From: Gammaproteobacteria bacterium
GTDB lineage: Bacteria > Pseudomonadota > Gammaproteobacteria > JAPPPA01
Direction: 5' to 3'
Assembly (NCBI GenBank): GCA_030425645.1
Contig: JAUHZK010000005.1
Coordinates: 124,001 to 188,000, forward strand
DNA length: 64,000 nt
Shown here: positions 24,083 through 33,132 of the stretch, in pieces
How positions within the stretch are numbered: the stretch's first letter is position 1
Layout of the letters: the number at the start of each line of letters is the position of its first letter
Notes under the pieces: model-generated
Databases searched by the model: none
What the model saw: the letters and a program-made list of their open reading frames with translations, nothing else
Told to the model about the DNA's origin: nothing
Program-made: the position numbers and the translations under genes

Positions 24083-26278
24083 ATGAAACAACTCACCATA
24101 ACGGCACTGGCGGCCTTGGGATTAAGCGCCTGCGGCAGCAGCCCCAACATGACTGCACCAACAGGTCCCGTTACACCAAGTGCGATCCCAACCGACAAGC
24201 ACTCAATGGCCAACGGTTGTTATGGTTTAGTATCTTTGAAAAACGGTAATTTCATTGCCAACAACAACGACAGCTACATCGCTAACGCCACCACGCCTGA
24301 TGAAGCCGAAGCCTTCTTTATGAAGCCCGCCATGCTCGGGCAGCAAATTTTTTATGCCACTGATGAAAAAACCATTTCCGCTAACGCTAGCGATGTCGTA
24401 GCCAGCGGCACGGTTAGCAACGACGCCATTTGGCATGTTAGTTACGACATTGAAAACCAAGCCTTCAGTTTTACGTCAGACACGGCCGGCACACAGTTAA
24501 TCGTTAATGCGGAAAACCAACTGACGTTGGGCACCGCTGAAGGCGACAACCACTTATTTGAGTTCGCCCCAACCACCAAGGCCTGTACCCCGTATCCGGA
24601 AATGCCTTTATCACTGACTGGCGAGACCTATAAGGGCCAGGGTGTAGACAAGCCTGCCATTGGCTTTGCTGACGTGCATTCTCACATCGCCATGGGCAAA
24701 GAGCTTTCCCTAGATGGCACTAGAGAAACACCGATGTCATCCCTCTTTCACGGTACCGCGGCCGACCGCCTAGGCGTGATGCACGCCTTAGACGATTGTG
24801 CCGAAACCCATGGTCCCAACGGCATTAGAGACGGCAACAACGTGATTCAGGCCAACCCCGCCGGCACCCACGCCACTGAAGGCTGGCCAACCTTTATTGA
24901 CTGGCCTGCGGGTGAACAGCTAACGCACCAATCAGCTTATTACCGCTGGATCGAGCGCTCATATATGGCTGGCTTACGCATTCTGGTTAACTACGGCACA
25001 AACATTAACGGTTTATGTGAGTTCGGCAATCAAACCTACGGAGCCAACCCAACCGTAGATTGCAATGACCACCGCTTTGCGCACGCCCAGCTAGACTTTA
25101 CCCGCGACCTTGAAAAATATATTGATGCCCAACACGGCGGTCCAGGCAAGGGATGGTTTCGTATTGTTTACTCACCACTTGAGGCGCGAGAGGTTATCAA
25201 CGACGGTAAGTTAGCCGTGATACTGGGGCTGGAAGCGTCACAACTATTCGACTGTGGCGTGACCATCACCGCCACCGGAGAGGATCGCCACTGCACCGCC
25301 GAGTCCTTTGAACAAAAGCTGAATGAGTCCTATGAAGCCGGCGTTAGACAGCTAGTTCCGTTGCATAATATCGACAACGCCTTTGCTGGCGGCAGCGTCC
25401 TAGACGGTGGCGCCGACACGCTTAACTTGCTTAATTTCTACGACACTGGCGCTTTCTATAAAACCGTAGACTGCCCTGATGGCGGCGAAACGGACTATTT
25501 TGTACCCGGCGGCGCCTACTTAGCGGGTGTTCCCACCGACGGCAACCCACTGGCTACCGCCGTATTTGACCAATTGCAGGGCTCGGCTCCTGTTTACGAT
25601 TCCAGCCGACGCCAATGTAACCAACGACCACTGAACGAACTAGGCGAACATGCCTACAGCAAGTTCTTTGAAAAGGGCATGATTATCTCGATTGACCATG
25701 CCCCATTGCTGGTTAAGCGCACCTTGCTCGATATTGCTAGCCAACAAAACCCACCTTATCCAATCATTTCTGGTCACGGTTACCAAGGCGGCGTTCGCAA
25801 CGACGACGTTAAAGACTTATTGAAGCACGGTGGCTACTCTTACCCTTACAAATGGCATGGAGCTGACTGGGCAGAAACGCTACGCAATGCGAAAGTCCAA
25901 TACGATAGAGCCGCCGCAGAAGATGACAGCCACATGCTGCCATTTGCGATGGGCTTAGGTTTCGACATTAATGGTTTTGGTGGCTACAACCCGCCCCGCG
26001 AAAATCCGGAACAACTGGTTCATTACCCCTTCACCCTATTTGAGGGCGACGGCTGGGGGCCTCAGTTTGACCACATCGCACCCATGCAAATCGACAAGCT
26101 CAGCATTCCCGGCGGCCGTACCTGGGACACCGAAATTGACGGCAGCGCCCACTTTGGCCTGATCCCTGACTTCGTTGAAGAAATTCGACTAGAAGGTGGA
26201 GAAGAGGCCGTTACAGCCTTTTATAACTCGGCCGAAGCCTACATCCAACTCTGGGAAAAGGTTTATAAGGAGCAATAG
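24083..26278 (+). CDS. Lipoprotein metallohydrolase, M19-dipeptidase-like (paralogue 2)
   Basis: The 731-residue protein has a lipobox LSACGSS and the same two-domain plan as paralogue 1. Metal motifs are DVHSH (197-201), LGLEASQLF (Glu384), LHNIDNAF, ISIDH, SGHGYQGG and GLGFDINGFGG (Asp628). It is much closer to paralogue 3 than to paralogue 1: long stretches such as SAYYRWIERSYMAGLRILVN and FAGGS are identical. ATG at 24083 follows TTGGAGGCGAACACG; the upstream frame from 23972 is unlikely to be translated. It probably sits at the periplasmic face of a membrane. Substrate unknown. Confidence 0.75.
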   Translation: MKQLTITALAALGLSACGSSPNMTAPTGPVTPSAIPTDKHSMANGCYGLVSLKNGNFIANNNDSYIANATTPDEAEAFFMKPAMLGQQIFYATDEKTISANASDVVASGTVSNDAIWHVSYDIENQAFSFTSDTAGTQLIVNAENQLTLGTAEGDNHLFEFAPTTKACTPYPEMPLSLTGETYKGQGVDKPAIGFADVHSHIAMGKELSLDGTRETPMSSLFHGTAADRLGVMHALDDCAETHGPNGIRDGNNVIQANPAGTHATEGWPTFIDWPAGEQLTHQSAYYRWIERSYMAGLRILVNYGTNINGLCEFGNQTYGANPTVDCNDHRFAHAQLDFTRDLEKYIDAQHGGPGKGWFRIVYSPLEAREVINDGKLAVILGLEASQLFDCGVTITATGEDRHCTAESFEQKLNESYEAGVRQLVPLHNIDNAFAGGSVLDGGADTLNLLNFYDTGAFYKTVDCPDGGETDYFVPGGAYLAGVPTDGNPLATAVFDQLQGSAPVYDSSRRQCNQRPLNELGEHAYSKFFEKGMIISIDHAPLLVKRTLLDIASQQNPPYPIISGHGYQGGVRNDDVKDLLKHGGYSYPYKWHGADWAETLRNAKVQYDRAAAEDDSHMLPFAMGLGFDINGFGGYNPPRENPEQLVHYPFTLFEGDGWGPQFDHIAPMQIDKLSIPGGRTWDTEIDGSAHFGLIPDFVEEIRLEGGEEAVTAFYNSAEAYIQLWEKVYKEQ

Positions 26279-26280
26279 CA

Positions 26281-27147
26281 TTGAGTGCGCCGCAGTTCAC
26301 GCCTAACCCAGTGCTGTACCCATTCGAGTCTAAGTACTTTCAAAGCTCGGCTGGCCGAATGCACTACGTAGATGAGGGCAGCGGCCCCGTGCTACTGATG
26401 TTACACGGGCAGCCGGCATGGAGCTTTTTGTATCGCGATGTTATCAAGGCGCTACGCAGCGACTTCCGCTGTATAGCGCCCGATATGCTTGGTTATGGTT
26501 TGTCAGAACGGCCCGACCGCTACCATTACGGTTACACCCCACAAGCGCACGTAGGTATCATTTGCGAACTCATCAAACACCTCGATCTACGCGATATTAT
26601 TCTGGTGTCACATGACTGGGCCGGCCCCATCGGTATGGGTGTGGCTACCGCCGAACACCCGCGTATTCGTGGGCTAGCATTAGGTAACGTTTGGTATTGG
26701 TCCCCCACGCCTAAGTTCTGGCTATTTAGTGCCTTTATGGCAACGCCGATTGGCCGTTGGTTGCTGCTACAGAAAAACTTTTTTGTGGAGCGCATGCTAC
26801 CTAACTGGACCAATCGAACCCTCAGCGATGAGGAGATGCACCATTATCGAGAGCCACAAAGTTCACCAAAACTACGCTGGGGAGTAGCCGAGTTAGCTCG
26901 TCAAATTCGCTTGGCTAAGCCTTGGCTTACGGAGCTAGAACTTCGCGTTCAAACACTTCTAGCCAATAAGCCCACCTTAATCACTTGGCCCATGCAAGAC
27001 CGCACCTTTGCACCATTGCTGAAGAGGGTTCAAAAGACCTTTCCCGGCCATAAGCTAGTTAAACTAGAAACAGCAAACCATTACTACACTGAAGACGCTC
27101 CCGAAAAAGTCGCTGATGCCATTCGGCAACACTTTCTTGAGCCTTAG
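26281..27147 (+). CDS. Haloalkane-dehalogenase-like hydrolase with altered halide site
   Basis: The 288-residue protein follows the HLD-III-type plan: HGQPAWSFLYR (42-52), SHDWAGPIG with nucleophile Asp112 and Trp113, Asp240 in QDRTFAP and His267 in NHYYTEDAP. Haloalkane dehalogenases carry HGNPTW, where Asn is one of the two halide-stabilising residues; here position 44 is Gln. It may therefore be a weak dehalogenase or a related epoxide/ester hydrolase. The start is TTG at 26281, supported by AAGGAG ten bases upstream inside the end of the preceding gene. It is part of the metallohydrolase cluster. Confidence 0.8.
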   Translation: MSAPQFTPNPVLYPFESKYFQSSAGRMHYVDEGSGPVLLMLHGQPAWSFLYRDVIKALRSDFRCIAPDMLGYGLSERPDRYHYGYTPQAHVGIICELIKHLDLRDIILVSHDWAGPIGMGVATAEHPRIRGLALGNVWYWSPTPKFWLFSAFMATPIGRWLLLQKNFFVERMLPNWTNRTLSDEEMHHYREPQSSPKLRWGVAELARQIRLAKPWLTELELRVQTLLANKPTLITWPMQDRTFAPLLKRVQKTFPGHKLVKLETANHYYTEDAPEKVADAIRQHFLEP

Positions 27148-27158
27148 GACACGCTATT

Positions 27159-28415
27159 ATGAAAGCCGCGATCAAATATTGGTTTTGGGATGCCGACATG
27201 AGCGGCATAGAAGGCAGCCACTGGCGCAAACTCGCAACGACATACATCGTGCTGTTAGCGGTGCTGCACTCACTGTTTTTTCCGCTCTATATGAATCAAG
27301 TCGCCTTCCTAGGATCTGGACTAGGCGATGAAGATGCCACTTCAGCGTGGCAAGAACTGTTCGCACGCATGGATGCATGGGGCGAGGCTTTGAACAGCCC
27401 ACTACCGCTCTGGATTGTTGTCGCACTGGCTGTTGGCGGTGTGTTGTTCCGCATCGTTACGCAGTTTCGCAGCTACTTCAAATTCAAAGCCCTTGAAGGC
27501 CGTGAATTCCCCATCGACATTATTGGCACCATTGCGCTCGCCAACGTCTACAACCTGATTGCTATTCACCTGTTGTTGCTGGCTATCGGCGCAGGCAGCC
27601 TGATATTGTTCGGCGAGTTTTCCATAGGCTGGAGTAGCGTCGAGCGGCTTGCGGCGGTCGCGCGGGACTGGATAGACCAAATTCCAACACTGTTTGATCT
27701 ACACCCAGTACTAACGGTATTCGCGGTGTACATGCTGCACGGTTTCTTCCACTACTGGTTGCATCGTTTTGGTCACAGCTTTCGTGCTTTGTGGTTGTTA
27801 TTTCACCGACAACACCATGTGCCAGAGCAGATGATGAACCAGTCTATTACTGACGTGGTGTTCTCGTTCCCGCTGTTTATTCTCATGGTGGTGCCTTACA
27901 CACTGATTTTTGGCGCCACCAGCAAGCTGTTCTCAGCCGAGCCGCTGTATGTCGAATTTATCCTCATCAACCTGTTTATGGTGATTCCGGAAATTCACGC
28001 TCACAGTACGGCCCTGTATTACGAGGCCTGCAAAAACCCGGTACTGAAGTGGCTCGGATGGTTATTCCTGAATGGCCCTTACCACTATCTGCATCATTCG
28101 TCAGAGCCTGCCGACAGCGGCAAAAATGGTGCTGTGAATATGGTGAATATTGGCGGTGGTTTCTTCGGCTTGTGGGACCGTCTGTTTGGAACCTTTCGAC
28201 CATTACGAGAGAAACGACCCAAAGTTGGCCTAACAGGCAACCCGCGCTTACATATGAACCCCATGCGCGTGGCCATTGGTGGTCTCGTGCAACTGCTTTA
28301 CGAACTCAAACATAACCGCCACTGGCGGCAACGACTAAAAATTCTGTTTGGGCCATCGAACTGGAATCCACCCATCAGCCAAGACTTTTTAGAAGCCAAA
28401 GCGCCGGCGCGCTAG
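27159..28415 (+). CDS. Sterol-desaturase/fatty-acid-hydroxylase family membrane protein
   Basis: The 418-residue protein has several membrane segments and the histidine-rich motifs of the family: HGFFHYWLHRFGH, LFHRQHHVPEQMN and YHYLHHSSEPAD, which bind a di-iron centre. The C-terminal GLWDRLFGTFRP is also family typical. Members hydroxylate or desaturate sterols, fatty acids or other lipids in the inner membrane. It starts 12 bases after the dehalogenase-like gene and ends 88 bases before the third metallohydrolase, so it belongs to the cluster and points to a lipid-like substrate. Confidence 0.85.
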   Translation: MKAAIKYWFWDADMSGIEGSHWRKLATTYIVLLAVLHSLFFPLYMNQVAFLGSGLGDEDATSAWQELFARMDAWGEALNSPLPLWIVVALAVGGVLFRIVTQFRSYFKFKALEGREFPIDIIGTIALANVYNLIAIHLLLLAIGAGSLILFGEFSIGWSSVERLAAVARDWIDQIPTLFDLHPVLTVFAVYMLHGFFHYWLHRFGHSFRALWLLFHRQHHVPEQMMNQSITDVVFSFPLFILMVVPYTLIFGATSKLFSAEPLYVEFILINLFMVIPEIHAHSTALYYEACKNPVLKWLGWLFLNGPYHYLHHSSEPADSGKNGAVNMVNIGGGFFGLWDRLFGTFRPLREKRPKVGLTGNPRLHMNPMRVAIGGLVQLLYELKHNRHWRQRLKILFGPSNWNPPISQDFLEAKAPAR

Positions 28416-28503
28416 CAATCGCTTAGGAAAGTGCGCCGACGACATAAAACTTATATGATTTGGTTACAAAACCATAAAGCGCTCATTTATTGGAGGAGCC
28501 AAA

Positions 28504-30711
28504 ATGACCTTACGAGCTATCGGCGCAGTCGCGTCGACCGTACTGCTACTTGCTTGCGGCGGCAGCCCGAGCACCCAAGGCAGTGGCAATAACAACGAAG
28601 TCCGTACCAACACCTTACCGACTGACGAATACACCATGGCTAACGGCTGCTACGCTTTGCAAGCCGTGGAAAGCGGCCAATATGTTGTTAATACCGGCGG
28701 CGGCTACGCCGCTACGGCAGCCGACAGCAACGCCGCCGAAGCCTTCTTTATGAAAGCCGCCATGCTCGGCCAACAGATTTTTTACGCCACCGACAGCAAC
28801 ACACTCACTGCCTCCGGCACCTCGGTAACCGCTACCACGGCTATTTCCGAGAATGCCATTTGGCATGTCAGCTACGACGACGTCGCGGAAACCTATAGCT
28901 TTACCACCGACGCCACTGGCGAACAGTTGATAGTTAACGACGCCGGGCAGCTAGTAGTAGGCACCATTGACGGTGACAACCATTTATTTAAGTTTGCGCT
29001 AACCGACAAAGCCTGCACGCCTTATCCAGAGATGCCTCTGTCAGTCAGCGGCGAGACCTATAAGGGCCGCGGCGTAGACGAGCCAGTGATTGGCTTTGCC
29101 GATGTGCATTCGCATATCACCATGGGTGGCCAGCTGTCTTTCGACGACAGCCGCGAAGCGCCGTTAGCATCGCTATTCCACGGCAGTGCAGTAGACCGCT
29201 TGGGTGTTGCGCATGCACTGGATGACTGTGAAGAAACCCACGGACCTAATGGTATTACCGACGGCAACAATATTATTGCCACTAACCCTGCCGGCACGCA
29301 TGACACCAGCGGTTGGCCTAGCTTTATTGACTGGCCAGCAGGCGAGCAGCTAACGCACCAATCAGCCTACTATCGCTGGATTGAGCGCTCTTATATGGCG
29401 GGCCTACGCATTCTAGTGAACTACGGCACCAACATTAACGGCCTCTGCGAGGTCGGCAACCTAACCTATGGCGCCAACCCAACCGCAAACTGTAACGACC
29501 ACACTTTCGCAATGAATCAGGTCGAGTTCACGCGCGATATTGAAAGTTATATTGACGCCCAACACGGCGGCCCTGGCAAAGGCTGGTTCCGAATTGTTTA
29601 TTCGCCGGAAGAAGCCCGCGAAGTCATTAACGATGGCAACCTAGCGGTGGTTCTAGGTCTTGAGGCCTCACAGTTATTTGATTGTGGTGTCACCATCACC
29701 CCGCTCGGGGAACAGCCAAACTGCACGCCAGAATCATTCGAGCAAAAACTCAACGAAGCTTATGACGCCGGCGTGCGGCAAATAGTGCCGCTACACAATA
29801 TCGACAATGCCTTTGCTGGCGGTAGCTTGCTGAACGGCGGTGCCGACGTACTCAACCTACTCAATTTGTGGGATACCGGTTCTTTCTACGACACCGTGGA
29901 TTGCCCAGAAGGCGGCGAAGAGGGTTATTTCAAACCCGGCGGCTCTTACATGACCGGCGTGCCGGGTATTGGTAACGACCCAGCCACAGGCGCCATCCTT
30001 GACCTCTTAGGCGGCCCGCTACCTGCTTACAATGCCGATGTGCGCCAATGTAACGCCCGCGCCTTAAATGACCTCGGCCACCACGCTTACAGCAAATTCT
30101 TCGAGAAAGGCTTAGTGATTTCGCTCGACCACGCACCGCTGCTGGTAAAACGCACCTTGCTCGACCTTGCTAGCCAAGAAGATCCGCCGTACCCGATTAT
30201 TTCTGGCCACGGCTATCAAGGTGGCGTTCGCAATGACGACGTTAAAGACCTGTTGAAAAACGGCGGTTATTCTTACCCCTATAAGCCAGATGGTGCCAAC
30301 TGGGTAACAGAGCTTCAGCAAACCAAGGTTCAATACGAGCGTGCCGCAGCGGAAGACAGTAGCAACATGCTGCCGTTTGCCATCGGTTTAGGTTTCGACA
30401 TCAATGGTTTTGGCGGTTACAACCCGCCACGCCCGAACCCGGAGCAGTTGGTTCATTATCCGTTCACGTTGTTTGAAGGCGACGGCTGGGGGCCGCAGTT
30501 CGACCACATCGCACCGATGTCAGTCGACAAGCTCAGCATTCCGGGCGGCCGTACTTGGGATACCGAAATTGACGGTAGCGCCCACTTCGGCTTGATTCCT
30601 GACTTTGTGGAAGAGATCCGGCTCGAAGGCGGCGAAGAAGCAGTGACCGCGTTCTACAACTCTGCCGAAGCCTATATCCAACTGTGGGAAAAGGTTTACA
30701 AAGGCGACTAA
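28504..30711 (+). CDS. Lipoprotein metallohydrolase, M19-dipeptidase-like (paralogue 3)
   Basis: The 735-residue protein has a lipobox LLLACGG and the same architecture as its two paralogues. Metal motifs are DVHSH (200-204), LGLEASQLF, LHNIDNAF, ISLDH, SGHGYQGG and GLGFDINGFGG (Asp632). It ends YIQLWEKVYKGD, nearly identical to paralogue 2, so the two arose by a recent duplication around the dehalogenase-like and hydroxylase genes. GGAGGAG precedes the ATG. An own promoter is possible in the 88-base AT-rich gap. It is the last gene of the cluster; a good terminator follows. Confidence 0.75.
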   Translation: MTLRAIGAVASTVLLLACGGSPSTQGSGNNNEVRTNTLPTDEYTMANGCYALQAVESGQYVVNTGGGYAATAADSNAAEAFFMKAAMLGQQIFYATDSNTLTASGTSVTATTAISENAIWHVSYDDVAETYSFTTDATGEQLIVNDAGQLVVGTIDGDNHLFKFALTDKACTPYPEMPLSVSGETYKGRGVDEPVIGFADVHSHITMGGQLSFDDSREAPLASLFHGSAVDRLGVAHALDDCEETHGPNGITDGNNIIATNPAGTHDTSGWPSFIDWPAGEQLTHQSAYYRWIERSYMAGLRILVNYGTNINGLCEVGNLTYGANPTANCNDHTFAMNQVEFTRDIESYIDAQHGGPGKGWFRIVYSPEEAREVINDGNLAVVLGLEASQLFDCGVTITPLGEQPNCTPESFEQKLNEAYDAGVRQIVPLHNIDNAFAGGSLLNGGADVLNLLNLWDTGSFYDTVDCPEGGEEGYFKPGGSYMTGVPGIGNDPATGAILDLLGGPLPAYNADVRQCNARALNDLGHHAYSKFFEKGLVISLDHAPLLVKRTLLDLASQEDPPYPIISGHGYQGGVRNDDVKDLLKNGGYSYPYKPDGANWVTELQQTKVQYERAAAEDSSNMLPFAIGLGFDINGFGGYNPPRPNPEQLVHYPFTLFEGDGWGPQFDHIAPMSVDKLSIPGGRTWDTEIDGSAHFGLIPDFVEEIRLEGGEEAVTAFYNSAEAYIQLWEKVYKGD

Positions 30712-30736
30712 TACCCGCTTAACAAACCCAACAAAC

Positions 30737-30762
30737 AAAACCCCGCCATGTTGCGGGGTTTT
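30737..30762 (+). terminator. Rho-independent terminator of the metallohydrolase cluster
   Basis: CCCCGC (30741-30746) pairs with GCGGGG (30753-30758), flanked by AAAA and TTTTG. It lies 25 bases after the third metallohydrolase stop and before the convergent GST gene; its near-symmetry lets it act in both directions. Confidence 0.85.
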
Positions 30763-30783
30763 GTTTATCTACGCCTAGCCGAG

Positions 30784-31740
30784 CTAGCTAGGCCCCAACG
30801 GCACAATCCGATAAGGGTTAATACTGGTATGGCTATAGTAGTAATGCGCTTTGATATGCCCGAGATGACAGGTATCGGCGACTCCAGGTTCTGCGGTTAG
30901 CCGTTGCAGATAGGCACTAAGCGCCGGGTAGTCGGCAATGCGTTTTAGGTTGCATTTGAAATGGCCGACATAGACCGGATCAAAGCGATACAGCGTCGTG
31001 AATAAACGCCAATCGACTTCGGTTTGTTGCTCGCCCAATAAATATGGCCCACCCTGCTGCAAGCGTTGCTCTAGCCAATCTAGGGTCTCAAATAGCGGCT
31101 TAACGCCTTCTTCATAAGCCGCTTGGCTAGTGGCGAAACCGGCCTTGTAGACGCCGTTATTAACGCTGTGATAAATCCGCTCATTTAGCTCATCAATTTC
31201 TTGCCGCAGCGGTTCTGGATAAAAATCCACAGGGTTACCGGTGAGGTCATTAAACGCCGAGTTGAACATACGAATGATTTCGGACGACTCATTACTGACG
31301 ATGGTATTACGCTGCTTGTCCCACAGCACCGGCACAGTTACGCGGCCGCTATAGTCTGGCATGGCCCGCGTGTAGATCTGGTGCATGAAATCACTAGCGA
31401 ATAAGGAGTCTCCTAGTGGCAATCCGTCTAGGGCGTCAAAATCGTCGCCAAAGTGCCAGCCATTTTCGAGCATATGCGGATGCACCACCGACAGCGAAAT
31501 ATGTTCCGCCAAGCCTTTCAGCTGACGAAAAATCAACGTTCGATGCGCCCAAGGACAGGCCAAAGACACATAGAGGTGGTAGCGGCCTGTTTCAGCTTTA
31601 AAGCCACCCTCGCCACTGAGCCCAGCCGAGCCGTCCACGGTTACCCAGTTTCTGAACGCCGAAGCTTGACGTTTAAAGCGCCCATCTTTGCTGGTGTCGT
31701 ACCATTTATCCTGCCATTCACCGTTAACTAACAATCCCAT
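30784..31740 (-). CDS. yqjG: Glutathionyl-hydroquinone reductase (Xi-class GST)
   Basis: The 318-residue enzyme has the Xi-class active site SLACPWAHR with Cys62 and the family's N-terminal MGLLVNGEW. It removes glutathione from glutathionyl-hydroquinones to give the hydroquinone, in the cytosol. The pirin gene is 10 bases upstream, and DoxX and a divergent LysR gene complete a unit equivalent to E. coli yqjFG and yhaJK. AGGAA precedes the ATG. Confidence 0.92.
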   Translation of the reverse strand: MGLLVNGEWQDKWYDTSKDGRFKRQASAFRNWVTVDGSAGLSGEGGFKAETGRYHLYVSLACPWAHRTLIFRQLKGLAEHISLSVVHPHMLENGWHFGDDFDALDGLPLGDSLFASDFMHQIYTRAMPDYSGRVTVPVLWDKQRNTIVSNESSEIIRMFNSAFNDLTGNPVDFYPEPLRQEIDELNERIYHSVNNGVYKAGFATSQAAYEEGVKPLFETLDWLEQRLQQGGPYLLGEQQTEVDWRLFTTLYRFDPVYVGHFKCNLKRIADYPALSAYLQRLTAEPGVADTCHLGHIKAHYYYSHTSINPYRIVPLGPS

Positions 31741-31750
31741 TTTTCTATTC

Positions 31751-32608
31751 CTATTCTGTCAGCGTGCCACGGCCATAATCTTTCATGGCTTGGTACAGCT
31801 CTTCTTGTGTGTTCATTACAAAAGGCCCGCGTTGCGCCACGGGTTCATTTAACGGTTTGCCAGCGAACAACAATAAGCGCGCCCCAGCCTTGCTCAAAAA
31901 ACGCACGCTATCACCGTCCGATAATTTCAAGGCCGATGGTGCACTGGCTCGTTGGCTGGCGACTTCCAGCTCACCCTCAAACAAATATGCAAAGGCGTTA
32001 TACCCCGCTTGAATAGGCAAGCTAATTTCGACACCCGCGGCTAGCTGAATATCTACCATTAGCGGATCAGTTGTCACCGGATAGCCATTGCCGTTAATTG
32101 GGCCGCTCAATGATTGCCCAGCCAACGCTAACTGGCCGGCAATCAGCCTGACCGCGGCTCCTTGCAGGGTAGTTTCCGGTATCTGCGCAGGCTCAATATC
32201 GCGGTAATCCGCTGGCTTCATCTTTTCCGCTGCTGGCAGGTTTAACCAAAGCTGAAACCCATGCAGGCGGCCTTCATCTTGCTGTGGCATTTCTTCATGG
32301 ATCACCCCACGCCCAGCAGTCATCCACTGCGCGCCACCGGGTTTTAACAAACCGACATTGCCCATATGGTCTTTGTGCTGCATCTGGCCTTCGAGCATAT
32401 AGGTGACGGTTTCAAAACCGCGGTGTGGGTGCGCTGGAAAACCGCCGATATAGTCGGCAGCATCGTCTGCCAAAATTTCATCCAGCATTAAGAATGGATC
32501 ATGACGAAGCCCCTCTGCCGCGCCAATGCTACGGCGTAGTTTTACGCCGTCACCGTCAGCCGTATCTAAGGCTGGAATCACTTGGGTAATATTGCGTTGC
32601 TGAGTCAT
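31751..32608 (-). CDS. Pirin-family bicupin protein
   Basis: The 285-residue cupin has the pirin N-terminal signature PHRGFETVTYMLEG, HKDHMGN, then GRGVIHEE, containing the metal-binding His and Glu. Pirins may act as quercetin-type dioxygenases or redox sensors; the exact role here is unknown. ATG at 32608 is chosen because AAGGAG lies seven bases before it, while it directly abuts the alternative ATG at 32614. It is in the operon between DoxX and the hydroquinone reductase. Confidence 0.88.
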   Translation of the reverse strand: MTQQRNITQVIPALDTADGDGVKLRRSIGAAEGLRHDPFLMLDEILADDAADYIGGFPAHPHRGFETVTYMLEGQMQHKDHMGNVGLLKPGGAQWMTAGRGVIHEEMPQQDEGRLHGFQLWLNLPAAEKMKPADYRDIEPAQIPETTLQGAAVRLIAGQLALAGQSLSGPINGNGYPVTTDPLMVDIQLAAGVEISLPIQAGYNAFAYLFEGELEVASQRASAPSALKLSDGDSVRFLSKAGARLLLFAGKPLNEPVAQRGPFVMNTQEELYQAMKDYGRGTLTE

Positions 32609-32635
32609 CGTCATACTCCTTTCTAGGTAGTCAGC

Positions 32636-33013
32636 TTAGGCGCGTTTGGCATCCACCGAATAAGCACCCGGTCCATTCGCGGCCAATAGTAGAAAGCCGC
32701 CAGCAAGACCGATGTTTTTCATAAACATAATCATTTGTAATTGATCCGCAGTGTTGCCATGGAATAGCACCGCTGCCGCCACCGAAAACGCCGCCAAGGC
32801 TAGCGCGATAGGCTTTGTAAAGAAGCCCGCAATAATGGCTAAACCACCGCCCAGCTCCAACAAAATCACTAACGGCAACACTAAGCTGGGTACGCCCATA
32901 CTCTCCATATAACCAGCGGTGGCTTCATAACCGGTGATTTTGCTAAAACCAGCGGTAACAAAAATCAGGGCCAAACCAACTCGGCCAACTAAATTCAAAA
33001 CATTTGCATTCAT
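32636..33013 (-). CDS. yqjF: DoxX-family membrane protein (YqjF-like)
   Basis: The 125-residue protein has four membrane segments with the DoxX pattern (VGRVGLALIFVTAGFSKITGY, LLELGGGLAIIAGF). In E. coli, YqjF is induced through the LysR protein YhaJ by nitroaromatic breakdown products; its activity is unknown. ATG at 33013 has AGGAGT seven bases upstream; the longer frame to 33070 runs into the promoter. It is the first gene of the operon divergent from the LysR gene. Confidence 0.85.
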   Translation of the reverse strand: MNANVLNLVGRVGLALIFVTAGFSKITGYEATAGYMESMGVPSLVLPLVILLELGGGLAIIAGFFTKPIALALAAFSVAAAVLFHGNTADQLQMIMFMKNIGLAGGFLLLAANGPGAYSVDAKRA

Positions 33014-33068
33014 CGTATTTACTCCTGGGGTTAACGCGTTCTTTAGCGTGTGACCATTAAACACCTGC

Positions 33069-33108
33069 ATAAAAAAGATATAAACAGCAATAAATAACGC
33101 TTTTTTAT
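33069..33108. promoter_or_regulatory. AT-rich divergent promoter with inverted repeat, DoxX / LysR
   Basis: ATAAAAAAG (33069-33077) and CTTTTTTAT (33100-33108) are a perfect inverted repeat with 22 bases between. They lie in the 119-base gap between divergent DoxX and LysR genes, a place where LysR proteins usually bind. AT-richness makes a chance repeat possible. Confidence 0.4.
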
Positions 33109-33132
33109 CTATTTTTTGGATATATTTGCTTT

